NCBI RefSeq assembly: GCF_009870125.1
Contig: NC_046681.1
Coordinates: forward strand, 23,759,001 to 23,823,000
Origin: Drosophila pseudoobscura
Taxonomy: Eukaryota > Arthropoda > Insecta > Diptera > Drosophilidae
DNA length: 64,000 nucleotides
Direction of reading: 5' to 3'
The notes under the pieces: generated by a model
Told to the model about the DNA's origin: nothing
The model's database searches: none
What the model saw: the letters and a program-made list of their open reading frames with translations, nothing else
Translations under genes and position numbers: made by a program
Shown here: positions 37,301 to 48,130 of the stretch, piece after piece
Position numbering within the stretch: position 1 is the first letter of the stretch
How the letters are laid out: every line of letters starts with the position of its first letter

Positions 37301-39948
37301 GGTTCTATGAAGAACTGTGTAACATTAAAATCAGTTTTGTTTTCATATTAAATATTATGCCCACAATAAAAATAAATTTATTCAAAATATTGTGGACTTT
37401 TTAAGCAACTTTCCACAGGAAAAACTTCAAATATATTCCATTAAATAATATTAAAAACGCTTTTAATCAAATAAACATTTTCGAACAACATTGAATTACC
37501 ATTTTAAAGCCCAAAAAATACACAAATCAAATAGTAGAAAACTTAGAGCGACCTTGGCGAAACCCTTAGTGACACACAAAAAACAAAAAACACGCAAAAC
37601 AGATAACCCAAGCAACAACAATTTCTATATATTATACAGAGAGATATTTTTTGTATAGAAAAAACAAAAAAAAAACCCCAATCCATGTGGTTTTTAATGA
37701 GCAATACCGACACACAAATGAGGTTAGAGGTTGAGACAAAATTGCAAAATACATGTAAAAATATAGGCTTAAAAACTACGATACTCCACTCGAGATGTAC
37801 TCACATAAGACTCATGTATATAAAGGACACACACACAGATAGAGAGAGAGATTGAGTTAATGGAAGTTTTGATATCGATAATAGAGACCACAGAACCCAC
37901 AAATAAAGCGAAACAATCACTTGGTTTATATATATATATATTATTTTTTCTTTTGACGGTTTTTCTTGAGACGTTACGTTACGTTACACGCTACGAGACG
38001 TAATGACATAAGCGTAGGATTTATTTGTTTGAAAAACTTTTGCGAAAACGACCACGACAATTACGATACTCGATTCAGAATTTTTGTTGCACATTTACTT
38101 AAAAAAAAAAGGAATAATTTTGCCAAAATTATAAGACGATTAACGCAGACGAAAAAGACACAGAATTATATATATATATAGTATATAGAATTAGAGAGAC
38201 GATCAGCAACGTTATCAAGACAACAGACTCTGACAAACTAAAAAAAAAAAAAACAGACACAGCCGAAGGGAAAACAAAAAACAAACACAAAAAATTAAAT
38301 CAAATCAATGAAAATTACTTTCGACCGAGGCCGACACACAGAAAACAGTACTCGCTGATCGGTGATAATGCCCCTGATCGGCGATCGAATTAAGAGGCGG
38401 CAGGGCACACACACACACACACGCACACAGCTCGCGAGATAGAGAGATGCCGACAGAGAGAGAGAGAGAGTAGAAAAGAGCGAGAGCTTCCTCGGGGTAT
38501 TTTCGAAATTTGATAAGACCCATTTCGAATCGATTGTTCAGTTTGTTGGCATTTAAGTTCGAAAAAACAACAGCAACAGATGGGAAATCGAATGGAGATC
38601 AATGCAAGTGGCAGTGCCAGGGAGGAGTGGGGGAGTGTGTGGGGTGGGGGGGTCTTCTTATCAGTTTAAAGGGAGAGCATATGCCTGTGTGGCTGGGTGT
38701 CACTTGATCTGCTTTAATCGATAGATGTCTTTTCTGGGGGACTACAGATTTTTTTGGTACTGACCTTTGCCAAGCGTTGGTGGTTTTGAATTTTTCGACT
38801 ATAGCGTGAGCACAGGCCACACAAAATGAAACGTTTTTGAAACATTTGAACTCCACAAGCGATCCAGAGAAACAGGCCAGATCACAGACCAAAAGCGGGT
38901 GGAGGAGAGTATCTCGAACCGCAGAAAATCGAAAACCATGTCCAAATTCACAAAGAACCTGGCACGGTAGGACAGCAAACTGTTAGTGGGAATACTCACA
39001 GGCCATTGAGTCGCAACAGAGGCAGAGATACAGGAAATATGATGAACCTGGGGCCCACGAAACCCGGGAGCATCTCATCTGAAACTGCCTGATCCACTCA
39101 AGGGCAGGGAGATGTCTGGGCGGAGCGGCGATGGCAACAAGAGGACTGCAATGGCACCACTTGCCTGGGCCAAAAACACATCGATTATCGAAGATTTTCA
39201 AAACTCATAAGCACTTCCGCGACGATTCATCCTCCCCTCAAGCCTCTACAGGCTTCAAAAACCCTTCTCTTAGGTGGGTTGTTCCCTTAGGAACACGGGT
39301 ATTGCTCAGTCTGGCCACAGTAGAATTAAACCCACTATTTAAACCCATCTAAAAATTTGTATAGCTCAAAGAAAGCCTCCCAGAAGTGCCTTTAAGGTGT
39401 AGAAAATCCCAATAAATACTAAATCGATCAATAACTATTAATAAAGTAACACAAAAAGACGCCCTTACTGGACTCCAATTCAATAAGCGTCTGTCAAAGG
39501 CCAAACATTCATTATAAATCCCCTAAATGATGTCTGCGACTTTTCGTGGCATTTGTGGACCAAACAAAACAAAATAAAACCAAGAAATAAACTACTTAAG
39601 CCCCCGGCCAAGCCAAAAGTAGACGAAGGAAAGTAAAAGTAATGCAATTCTTGCAGGTATTATCTGCCACACGTGCCCCTTGAGCCCAGACAACATGCCA
39701 CTTCAGTGCCCAAACCACCCAAACCACCCACCAGCCACAATGCTTTCGTTGTCATTCATGCGACTCATGTCGAAAACATTTTCCAAATGAAAATCTTTTC
39801 CATCTATTAATCCATTCAACCCGAAAACCCCCAACCCCAAAGGATACTCGGTGCGTGACAAATTTTGATAAAAAGCCAGAGACCAGAGACCAGAGGCCAG
39901 GCCTGGAGCAGCAGCAGGAGAAAAATCAGGTTAAGAGGCTTGAAATAT
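34397..39948. other. non-coding, no gene seen
   Basis: Right of the Tc1 element is AACAGCA-rich sequence (34425-34500) with a TATAAAA. Farther right are ATTCTATAGTGA copies (34950-34970), TA runs (37928-37942 and 38165-38180), TTACG repeats at 37974-37990, CA and GA runs at 38408 and 38456, and the 3' flank of the fucosyltransferase gene. Nothing protein-like is seen. Confidence 0.6.
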
Positions 39949-41471
39949 CTATTTTATGTTACGTTTGTAGGGAGAATCGGGAAAGAACCTTTTACGAGTT
40001 ATTCTCTTCCACAAGCCTTGGGTGCACATGCCAATGCCACGCTGTTGGAGCCTGGTCTTGTGCGACATTTGGAGCTCATCCTCGTTGTGCAGCATGGCAC
40101 AGGCGCGGCACCAGAAGTGCGTGTTGATGAACTCCCCCGTGCCCCGCCACATGAAGTACGAGTTGTACAGATCGTCGTCCTTGTCGAGCACATTCAGGTA
40201 ATCGGCCAGCTCCTTGGGCGACGAATACTCCTCCACGTGTATGTAGGAGTTTCGCGGCGCGAGTTCCTGGAAGTCTGCCGGCCGGGCACCCATCACAATG
40301 GGCAGCACCCCGCGGTCCAGGCCATACACAACGTACTTCTCCGAGATGAAGTCCTTGCAGTTGGCGTTCTCGAAGGCCAGGTAGAACTTGTAATCGTTTT
40401 CGAGCAGCTTGTAGCATTTATTTGGCGTCGATTGCGAGCATTTCAACCTGCCACAGACCCCATAGATGTCCACCTGTTGGCATAAACGAAAATTGGATCA
40501 GTTTTGGGGTGCAAGCGTGGGCGTGGGGGGCGCATGATGTACCTCGATGTACTTTTGCAGCTCCAGGGCATATTTGAATCTGCCATTTTCGGTATTGCAA
40601 TTGGACACGAACCAGGCCACCTTCTTGGTTTTGTTCGCCGCATAGTTCCGGTCCTGGGTCTTCTGCTGGACGCTAGGGTCGTAGTACACCCACTTTACGT
40701 AGGGCGTCACGATGGTGCTGTCGCGCCTGAGAACAAAAGGAATACTCAAATATTGGGCGGCAAGGATGGACGGCGGGAAGCGTCACCTGTAGCTGGCCGT
40801 CCAGTTGATGGCGTCGGGCACGGACACATAGTTGGCCATGGAGTACAGCAGGCTGACCTGCTTGGGATTTTTGCTTTGTTTTTTCGTTTCCCTGGGCAGG
40901 TCCAAATAGAGGATCATGTCGGCAGTGCTGGCCGTAAAAATATCGTCGGTTATCTCGCATGTATCCACCGGACACTTGTGCTTCAGGAAGACATGGCGGC
41001 CCTTCATCACAGTCCACTTCCGCCTCCCCTGACCGTTAAAGGTGAGAAGGGTTTTCAGCTTGCCGCTGGCCTTGATCTCCGTGTAGTTGTGGGGCACGTA
41101 CATCAGCTGGCTGACAATGCGGTCGTTGAGGGGCAGCTGGTCCGGTATAAACCTGGGAACGAACGGGTAGCTTTCCAGCCGACTGCCGGGGGCCCTATGC
41201 GGCTGGGGATACAAAGCGCCATCCTTCATGTACCAGGGCTTGTTCGAGGACGGCTTCTGCCTGCGCCTAGTATCGCGATTCGCCTCCCCGCTCACGACCT
41301 TCTTCTTCAGCTGGACCTCTCCCTCATCTTTCCTGGGGGTGGGGGCCACAATTGGTTTGTGTGTGTTGGCTAATAGCGACAGTCGTTTACTCACTTGGCG
41401 TTCAAACAAAACGTAAGCAGAAATGCGCAGATGAGTGTGAAAAAAATACACTTCTTGTACGATATTCGCAT
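39949..41471 (-). CDS. alpha-1,3-fucosyltransferase (GT10 family), diverged tandem copy
   Basis: Four exons on the minus strand: 41471-41395, 41332-40787, 40726-40543 and 40473-39949, with GT..AG introns of 62, 60 and 69 bp; spliced length 1332 nt, 443 aa, stop TAG. The ATG at 41471 gives a short tail and a hydrophobic anchor at about residues 8-24, as in a Golgi type II enzyme. GT10 transferases move fucose from GDP-fucose to GlcNAc of glycans. Family hallmarks seen are AWFVSNC (245-251) leading into YIEVDIYG (267-274), FYLAFENANC (299-308), the EK pair (314-315), VLPIVMG (325-331), and FWCRACAMLH (389-398). NYT, NWT and NKT are possible N-glycosylation sites. Compared with the upstream paralogue, DYITEK is DFISEK, QNALNRG is VYGLDRG, and the HWWRGPGVC segment near the C-terminus is QQRGIGMC, so activity or acceptor choice may have changed. 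It lies 794 bp downstream of its paralogue on the same strand. Which of the Drosophila FucT genes (A-D) it corresponds to was not resolved. Confidence 0.92.
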
Positions 41472-41591
41472 GGTGGAAGACAACACTAGTCCTTTGTACA
41501 CTCGTTTATTCTCGGGGACATTCCTTTTGAAACACTGTTTTCGGCGCAATATTCACTAATGTAAAAAAGAATTACTAAGCAATTTTGATAC

Positions 41592-41605
41592 TAACACGTC
41601 GACTT
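41592..41605. promoter_or_regulatory. 14-bp sequence shared with 45088-45101
   Basis: TAACACGTCGACTT occurs here, about 120 bp upstream of the downstream gene's ATG, and again at 45088-45101, about 1.2 kb upstream of the other gene. Flanks are loosely alike (TTTTG-AT on the left; an A-rich stretch with ACAA..AAATG on the right). It could be a regulatory site kept since the gene duplication, or simply a leftover of the duplicated segment. Confidence 0.3.
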
Positions 41606-41745
41606 GTGGTTTAACAATGAAATGAAATGTATTTGAACGAAGAAAATGTATTCCATGGCATTCTCTGGTCTGAGGAAATACGAGTAGAAAAGTACACGCT
41701 GTTAATATCACTAGAAAAATCCATTTGAAAGGTGTCATTCAGACC

Positions 41746-42190
41746 CTATGGCGCTGGAAAGAAGGCAGAGCCAGGTGGATTTCTACCTTCAGTAGCTACC
41801 TCAGGCGGTTTGGCCAGGAGGAGGAGGACAGGTGCCCCGTGTAGCAGCCCTCTAGGACCATAAGCGTCGGATGCTGTATGCCAGAATCAGCGACGAAACC
41901 CTAGTGGATCCGAAGACCTGGAAAGCGGCAGCGGTGATGGTTCCTGGGGCCCCCCAGTCCTTCTGACAGTCCCCTGTCTAAGGTGCTCAGCGACGAAACC
42001 CTAGTGGATCCGAAGACCTGGAAAGCGGCAGCGGTGATGGTTCTCCTGGGGCCCCCCAGTCCTTCTGACAACCCCTGTCTAAGGTGCTCAGCGACGAAAC
42101 CCTAGTGGATCCGAAGACCTGGAAAGCGGCAGTGGTGATTGTTCCTGGGGCCCCCCAGTCCTTCTGACAGTCCCCTGTCTAAGGTGCTCT
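41746..42190 (+). mobile_element. 3' end of a decayed non-LTR retrotransposon, with triplicated terminus
   Basis: On the plus strand, 41752-41841 reads WKEGRARWISTFSSYLRRFG followed by QEEEDRCPV and a stop. This matches the C-terminal region of R1/LOA-type ORF2 proteins, which carry a Tyr-Leu-x-Arg-Phe-Gly segment just before a Cys-rich zinc-finger. After the stop another frame reads LYARISDETLVDP then KTWKAAA and ends in a TGA, as expected for the very end of ORF2. From 41888 this terminal part is present three times in direct tandem (41888-41987, 41988-42088, 42089-42190; units 100-101 bp). The fragment is 5'-truncated and clearly dead. The clade assignment is inference from the motif. Confidence 0.6.
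41888..42190 (+). repeat. three direct tandem copies of a 100-bp unit
   Basis: Each unit starts with CAGCGACGAAACC and contains GGATCCGAAGACCTGG, GGCCCCCCAGTCC and CCTGTCTAAGGTGCT. The units differ by only a few substitutions and a 2-3 base change near GGTTCCTGGG, so the expansion is recent. The unit covers the last codons and the first 3' bases of the retrotransposon fragment described above. Confidence 0.9.
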
Positions 42191-42265
42191 GCTCAGTTCT
42201 ACACTTAACTAGTATGCAACACTGATCTGTCGTGGTGTGAACACTCTTTTGAGCCTGCTTCTACT

Positions 42266-43896
42266 TTAATAAAACTCAAATAAAGTCTTGCTCCGCCAGG
42301 AGAAGGGAGAGCAAACCCCCGGGCCACGCCACCAATGGTTGTAGTCGCTGTAAAAGTGCGGCTCTCGGAGCTGCTCCTCGTTGTGCAGCATGGCACAGAC
42401 GCGGCACCAGAAGTGCGTGTTGATGAACTCCCCCGTGCCCTTCCACTGGAAAAACGAGTTGTACAGATCGTCGTCATCATCGAGCACTTTCAGGTAATCG
42501 GCCAACTCTTTCGGCGAGGCAAAGTCATCCACGTGTATGTAGGAGTTAAGCGGCGCCAGGTCCTTGTAGTCCCCGGGCCGGGCACCCATCACAATGGGCA
42601 GCACCCCTCGATTCAGGGCATTCTGATGGTATTTCTCCGTGATGTAGTCCCTGCAGTTGGAGTTCTCGAAGGCCAGGTAGAACTTGTAATTGTTTTCCAG
42701 TAGCTTGAAGCATTTTTCTGGATCGAAACGATCGCACTTCAGCTTGCCACAGAAGCCATAAATGTCCACCTGTTGGAGTAAAGGAAAACCAGATGAGTTT
42801 TGGGGGGCAAGCGAGGAGGGGAGAGCATCTACCTCGATGTACTTTTGCAGCTCCAGGGCATATTTGAATCTGCCATTTTCGGTATTGCAATTGGACACGA
42901 ACCAGGCCACCTTCCTGGTTCTGTTCGCCGCATAGTTCCGGTCCTGCTTCTTCTGCTGGACCTTGGCGTCGAAGTAGACCCACTTCGAGTAGGGCGTCAC
43001 GATGGTGCTGTCGCGTCTGGGGACAAAGAAACAATGGCTTAAGTCTATGACTGAAGGCAGAGATTGACTAATGGAAGCGTCACCTGTAGGTGGCCGTCCA
43101 GTTGATGCCGGTGGGCACCTTTGTGTTCTGTGTGTAAACGGGAGACTCGAGAAAGTAGAGCATCTTGATTTGCTTGGTGTTTTTGGCACGGATCTCACGC
43201 GCGGAACTGAGTTTTTTCGTGGGGACGTAGAGGTTCTTGTAGAGGATCATGTCGGCTGTATGGGCTAGGCCCATATCGTCGGTTACTTCGCACGTATCCA
43301 CCGGGCACTTGTCTTTCAGGAACAGATCGCGGCCCTTCTTCACATTCCACGTCCGCCGTCCGTTGTAGAGGAGAATGGTTTTCAGCCTGCCGCTGGCTTT
43401 GATCTTCGCGTAGTCGTGGGGCACGTACATCAGCTGGTTGACAATGCGATCCTTATGTGGGTCCTGATGCGGCAGCAGCTTGGGTGCATCCCTCTGCTTC
43501 TGTAGGCTGTGATTACTATGGGCCCTTGACGGTGGGGGATAGTATTTGCCCTTCTTGAAGAACCAGGGGAGGCCAGAGGATGGCTCATCGTAGATTTTCT
43601 CTTCCTTTTCGAGTTTCTCTCCCTTTTCTATCTTCTCTTCCTCCTTTGGCTTCTCCTGCTCCTGGTGATCCACATATTCTTGCACCTTCCTCTCAAGATG
43701 TTGTGGGATCTCCACGTACGTTCGCGTTGAGAGGGTCTGCCATACCTCATATACCCTGGGAGATCAATTCGTTTGGGTCTACGTAGGAGCTAAATGCATA
43801 CATTACTCACTCAAGATTCAAACGGTATATGAGCAGAAGAGCGCAGATCAGCGTAAAACAAGTACACAATTTAAGCGATAAGTTTCGTGGGGCCAT
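42266..43896 (-). CDS. alpha-1,3-fucosyltransferase (GT10 family), canonical tandem copy
   Basis: Four exons on the minus strand: 43896-43811, 43755-43084, 43016-42833 and 42769-42266, with GT..AG introns of 55, 67 and 63 bp; spliced length 1446 nt, 481 aa, stop TAA. Intron phases match those of the downstream paralogue exactly. The ATG at 43896 is the first in frame; it gives a short tail, a hydrophobic anchor at about residues 9-24 (CTCFTLICALLLIY) and a Lys/Glu-rich stem encoded early in exon 2. The catalytic domain has the full GT10 signature: AWFVSNC, YIEVDIYGFCG (312-322), FYLAFENSNCRDYITEKYHQ (344-363), then NA and VLPIVMG (370-376), FWCRVCAMLH (434-443) and HWWRGPGVC (459-467). Expected role is transfer of fucose from GDP-fucose to N-acetylglucosamine of glycans in the Golgi. 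NHS and NWT are glycosylation sequons. It is the more conserved member of the pair. The exact FucT subgroup is not assigned. Confidence 0.93.
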
Positions 43897-44474
43897 GCTT
43901 ACCAGTAATTTCAATTGAACGACCAAAAATCGTAGCAAAAGGTATTTCCTGTAAGGTAGAATCGTTCTTAGACAAACGAAGCTTTGGCCCAAGATTTTAA
44001 CGATCTATTTGGATCTGATGTACATCATTGTAGCACCATTTGTGATTATTCTACCCAGGGAAGTTGGATGACTCTCTACCATGGCCTACAGCCATTCCCA
44101 AACTACGCTTATCCTTTTTGAGAGTCTTACTGCTTTGTCATACCCTATTCCCAGAGCATACCATAAAATACCACAATTTTGAAATTTTCTCTCCTTAAGT
44201 CGCTTTAATTTGAATAATTGTATTCCATAGATAGCAATTCAATGCTAATTTCTTTAAAAAAAATTTCAAAAAGCATTAAACTATACCGAAAACTGTGGCT
44301 TATACTGTTGACTAACTAAGAAGCTAAACAAAAATCTACTAATGTCGAGTTTCCTTTCGGATTCAGATCTGTTTTCATTGCAAACAGTCAATTCCTCCGC
44401 GTAAATTGTGTTGTGGGCAGATTCCAATAACTCATCTATTCTCAGAGCATAGCCAAACCCTCCCTCAAAGACAA

Positions 44475-44770
44475 TCAACTAATGTGTCGCTCTTTCTCTT
44501 TCTAACCCACACCCACGCTCAACGCGCGTTCTCTTCTTCTTGTCGCTGTTGATCCTCTCTGAGCGAGTCGGGTCTCTCTGCCGACGCACTCTCTGCCGAC
44601 GCAGCAATGGGACAGGCGGCGAGCAAGAACAATCATGCACAGCAATGCGACAGGCAGTGGACGACAACCAACGGTAGATCGCAAAGGCAAAGGAAAAGGC
44701 AAGGGAAGAATCGAAGTAAATTCTTTAACAGCAAGCAGACCAAAATACACTGAGAATAATATTAGTATCC
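44475..44770 (-). repeat. dispersed repeat, copy 2 of an inverted pair
   Basis: Reverse-orientation copy of 3565-3872, carrying the same blocks. It lacks about 15 bp near GAATTGCTCTGC that are present in copy 1 and has several substitutions. It sits about 0.6 kb upstream of the 43896 start codon. Confidence 0.75.
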
Positions 44771-45087
44771 GACACATACAAAATATATCAACAGTGGACA
44801 GGCAAATCTGCCCCTTCATTAACACGACATGCATGTTGTTATTGAAATTCTCAGGCATTGCGTGTCGACCATCAATATTCCTCGATGGAAGCAGTTGCTG
44901 GCAAGAAAATGTCCACCGCTGATATACTATATATAAAATCTGACAAATGTGACCCAAGAGATGTATCTGAGAGACATACTTAACTTCTTTGAATTTGTTT
45001 GGAATTTTTAAGTAACCTTATAATTTTTAATTGTTTTTCAAACGACAATTACTGAAAAATTTTTTGAGCACTAAATATTTGTAATGT

Positions 45088-45101
45088 TAACACGTCGACT
45101 T
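45088..45101. promoter_or_regulatory. 14-bp sequence shared with 41592-41605
   Basis: Second copy of TAACACGTCGACTT. A dispersed repeat (about 44475-44770) lies between this site and the upstream fucosyltransferase gene, so the present distance to the gene is partly due to an insertion. Confidence 0.3.
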
Positions 45102-46487
45102 TCAGTAAAACAACAAAATCAAATGGAATACCATTTTGACTGATATTTCAACAACGAGTAAGTTTTAAAGGTGCTTCGCCTCTTGAAGTGTATTTTGGAA
45201 ATTTTTCCCGATCAATATAGACCACAAAATACCAACTCCTGGTGTTTTATATCCCCAGCAAATGGGGAATCAATATTTATTGACCACAGAACACGAGTTA
45301 ATAGCTTCAGTTACTGCCAACAACAAAAGATACAAGGTATCTCTGGTGTGGTGTGGAGGGGCAGGGGGAGCCCTCATTCGATTCCTAATGACCGGCAATT
45401 TGCCAAACACCCAAGGCCCGGCCTGGGCCTCAAGCAACCATTTTAGAGTGTGGCAAAGAAATTAGCCATCATTTAGTGTAATGAGCATAATAATAGCAAC
45501 TAATGGCCAGCGCCAGGCAAAGAAGCCACACCATTCGAACCGCCATTTGATTAAACAAAGATTGACTGAAGTGCGATTAACTTTCGAGATACAACGGAAA
45601 GTGTTATAAATGTACAGCAATTTGTAGCGGGGAAACAGAGCCAAGGATACACATAGTAATAATACAGCAACAAACAATTCCAAGGCCATTCGAATTACTC
45701 AATTAATTCGGTCTCGGTCTCGGCCTGCCAATAATTACAAATAAGCACCCACCAGCGAGAGAAAGAAAACCTTCTTCTCTTTTTAATTATTTTCCTTCTG
45801 CTGCGAACGCATTTAATAAAGAATAATTACAAGGAATCCAACTAGCTCCATGAGGAGTGTGGGTGTGGGTGTTCGTGTGTGGGAAAAATAATTAACAAAA
45901 CTGCCACAACAGCAGACAGCCATCAGCCAACACCCACCACCCACCACCCACCACACAGATGGCATTTAATTAACATATAAATTAAGGACTAATACAAATG
46001 GACGGTCCGATGAAATGATGATACACGTTTTCCGATTCCAGATAAGCAGAGCTTTATGCAGTTTAAGGCTTTCTTGGGATAATTATTTTGGTTAGAAAAT
46101 TGGGAAATTGTGGAAGTGGATTGGACTGCTACTGTCAATATTATGACAGGTGCGTTATTTATATTTTATTTTTTTAAGATATGCCTCATATTACAGAGGC
46201 ATTGTGGCATTTTGTTTTTGATTTTAGAACCACTATTTAAGAGGGAGGGATTTTAATAATTCATTGAATTCCACAGTTCTTGGTGCACTCATGTCTATAA
46301 TGCACATCAATGTGCCCTAGAAGGGTGTATATCTCGTCCTACTGACTTCTAGTAGGTCTTTTAGAACCGGTGCTGCACAAGCTACCAGGTATGTAGAATG
46401 TATTTCAGCGGAGAATTTAACAAAGGCATGTTCTAGGACGGAAACCACCCTGGTACCCGATCGATTCTGTTTCGATTCCCGATTCCC

Positions 46488-46748
46488 CTTCAAGTCTTCT
46501 TCGATTATCCTTCGATTCCCCTTAGATTCTCCATAGATTTTCCTTAAATTCCTCTTAGATTCTCCTTAAATTCTCCTAAGATACTCCTTAGATACTTTTA
46601 AGATACTCCGAAGATACTCCGAAGATACTCCTTAGATTCTCCTAAGATACTCCTTAGACACTCCTTAGATACTGCTTAGATACTCCTTAGATTCCCCTTC
46701 GATATCCCTTCGATTCCCTTCGATATCCCTTCGATTCCCCTTCGATTA
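46488..46748. repeat. degenerate 10-15-bp minisatellite (CCTTAGATTCT)
   Basis: Repeats of the type CTCCTTAGATACT/CCTTCGATTCC, most regular in the centre (ACTCCGAAGAT) and ending in TATCCCTTCGATTCCC runs. The start and end share the CCTTCGAT variant, and the middle has CCTTAGAT. Confidence 0.8.
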
Positions 46749-47774
46749 CCAGTAGCTAGTTGCTCAGGAGCTAGTTCAGAACTAGAGACCGGTAGATCGC
46801 CAGTAACTAGTTCTCCACTGACTACCGGTACTCAATCCGGAACTAGTTCAAATAAATACAACAAAAATTCGAATTGTTCCGATAACAATGTATAATAATA
46901 TTGTAACGAATGGGCAGAATAAGTAGGATGTCAATTAGATCGTGCCGGATTCATAGTTCCAAAGATATAGCACATTTACTTATGTTATGTTACTTATGTT
47001 AAACCTCGTCTATTAAGCGTCTCTGTACGTCCCAGTTTGATGCCCTTAAAAATATATTCATCAACATTTACTAATGAAAACATTTGAATGCAATTATTAG
47101 GCCACGACCACGGAAATAGCCATGCATTTAATTAACTGAATTCACAAATTTGAATATTGGAAAATGAAAACAAAATAAATAAATAATAAAGCTATTAGCA
47201 AAACAAAAAGGGAAATGGTTAAGGGAACCGCGAATTTGAATCGATTTCCGTTGCTGCAATTTAAAATCAGAGGAAAACAAAGAGGCGGGAAAAAAACTCA
47301 ACCATTCATTTGACAGCCACGCACGCAGTTGGAACCAATTTTCGTCAAATTAGTGAATATTTTGTAGTTCAAAAGGGTTTGAAAATGGAAATGGAAATGG
47401 AGCTGGCTTGCTGTCAGTTTGGTTTAAAAAGAGATGGACAAGAGAAATGGCACATAAAATAAAACACACACACAGAGATCTCCGCCCACGAGAATCATTT
47501 ATTTGCAAAGCGCACCGCACATTCGTAAAATCGTCCAGTGCATTGTTTTATGTCAGCTTCATCAGCATCAACATCGGCATCGGCATCAGCGGCAGCGGCA
47601 CTAGAAAGCGAACTGGGGCATCCATCGAATGGAGAATTCAATTGTGTTGCACAGCACAGCGCAGCATGCCGCATGCCGCATGCAGCATGCATGCCGCAGC
47701 CAGCAGCCAGCCAGCAGTACTCGTTAAATAAAGAAAAACTACAAGAAAAGGGAAAAACGAATTCGGAATGCTCT

Positions 47775-48130
47775 ATAAGATCTTTATACCTCTCTATATC
47801 CCTCTAGGATCCCTCTAGATCCTCTATATAGATCCCTATATATTTCTATCTATCTCTCTACATCTCTCTATATAACTCTCTATATATCTCTCTATATATC
47901 TCTCTATATATCTCTCTATATATCTCTCTATATATCTCTCTATACATCTCTCTATATAAATCTCTATATATCTCTCTATATATCACTCTATATATCACTC
48001 TATATATCTCTCTATACATCTCTCTATATAACTCTCTATATATCTCTCTATATATCTCTCTATATATCTCTCTATATCTCTATATCGCTCTTTATCTCTC
48101 TAGATCTCTCTAAATCTCTCTATATCATTA
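47775..48130. repeat. 12-bp minisatellite (TATATATCTCTC)
   Basis: About 28 copies of TATATATCTCTC with rare variants (TACATC, TATCAC, TAACTC). The variant order TACATCTCTC-TATATAACTC occurs twice, so there is some internal block duplication. The edges decay to CTAGATC. Confidence 0.9.

Larger units (their letters stand above)
41472..42265. other. spacer between the two fucosyltransferase genes
   Basis: This 794-bp spacer is the upstream region of the downstream gene and the 3' side of the upstream gene. It contains, from left to right, a likely 5' leader and promoter for the 39949-41471 gene, a 14-bp sequence also found at 45088-45101, a short hydrophobic open frame on the minus strand (41556-41738) and a decayed non-LTR retrotransposon end (41746-42190). 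I see no convincing TATA box. No in-frame AATAAA on the minus strand directly after the stop at 42266 was seen. Confidence 0.7.

Noticed and set aside
40504..41373. 289-codon plus-strand frame opposite the downstream fucosyltransferase
   Set aside because: It is the antisense shadow of conserved exons and crosses two real introns; no domain.
40783..41451. Start of the downstream fucosyltransferase at 41451 (MYFFHTHLR)
   Set aside because: That frame begins with GTG, reads exon 1 out of frame and crosses intron 1. The ATG at 41471 in the other frame encodes the anchor that matches the paralogue and splices in phase.
43811..43992. Longer N-terminus for the upstream fucosyltransferase from 43992
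   Set aside because: The first codon there is TTG; no ATG is in frame upstream of 43896.
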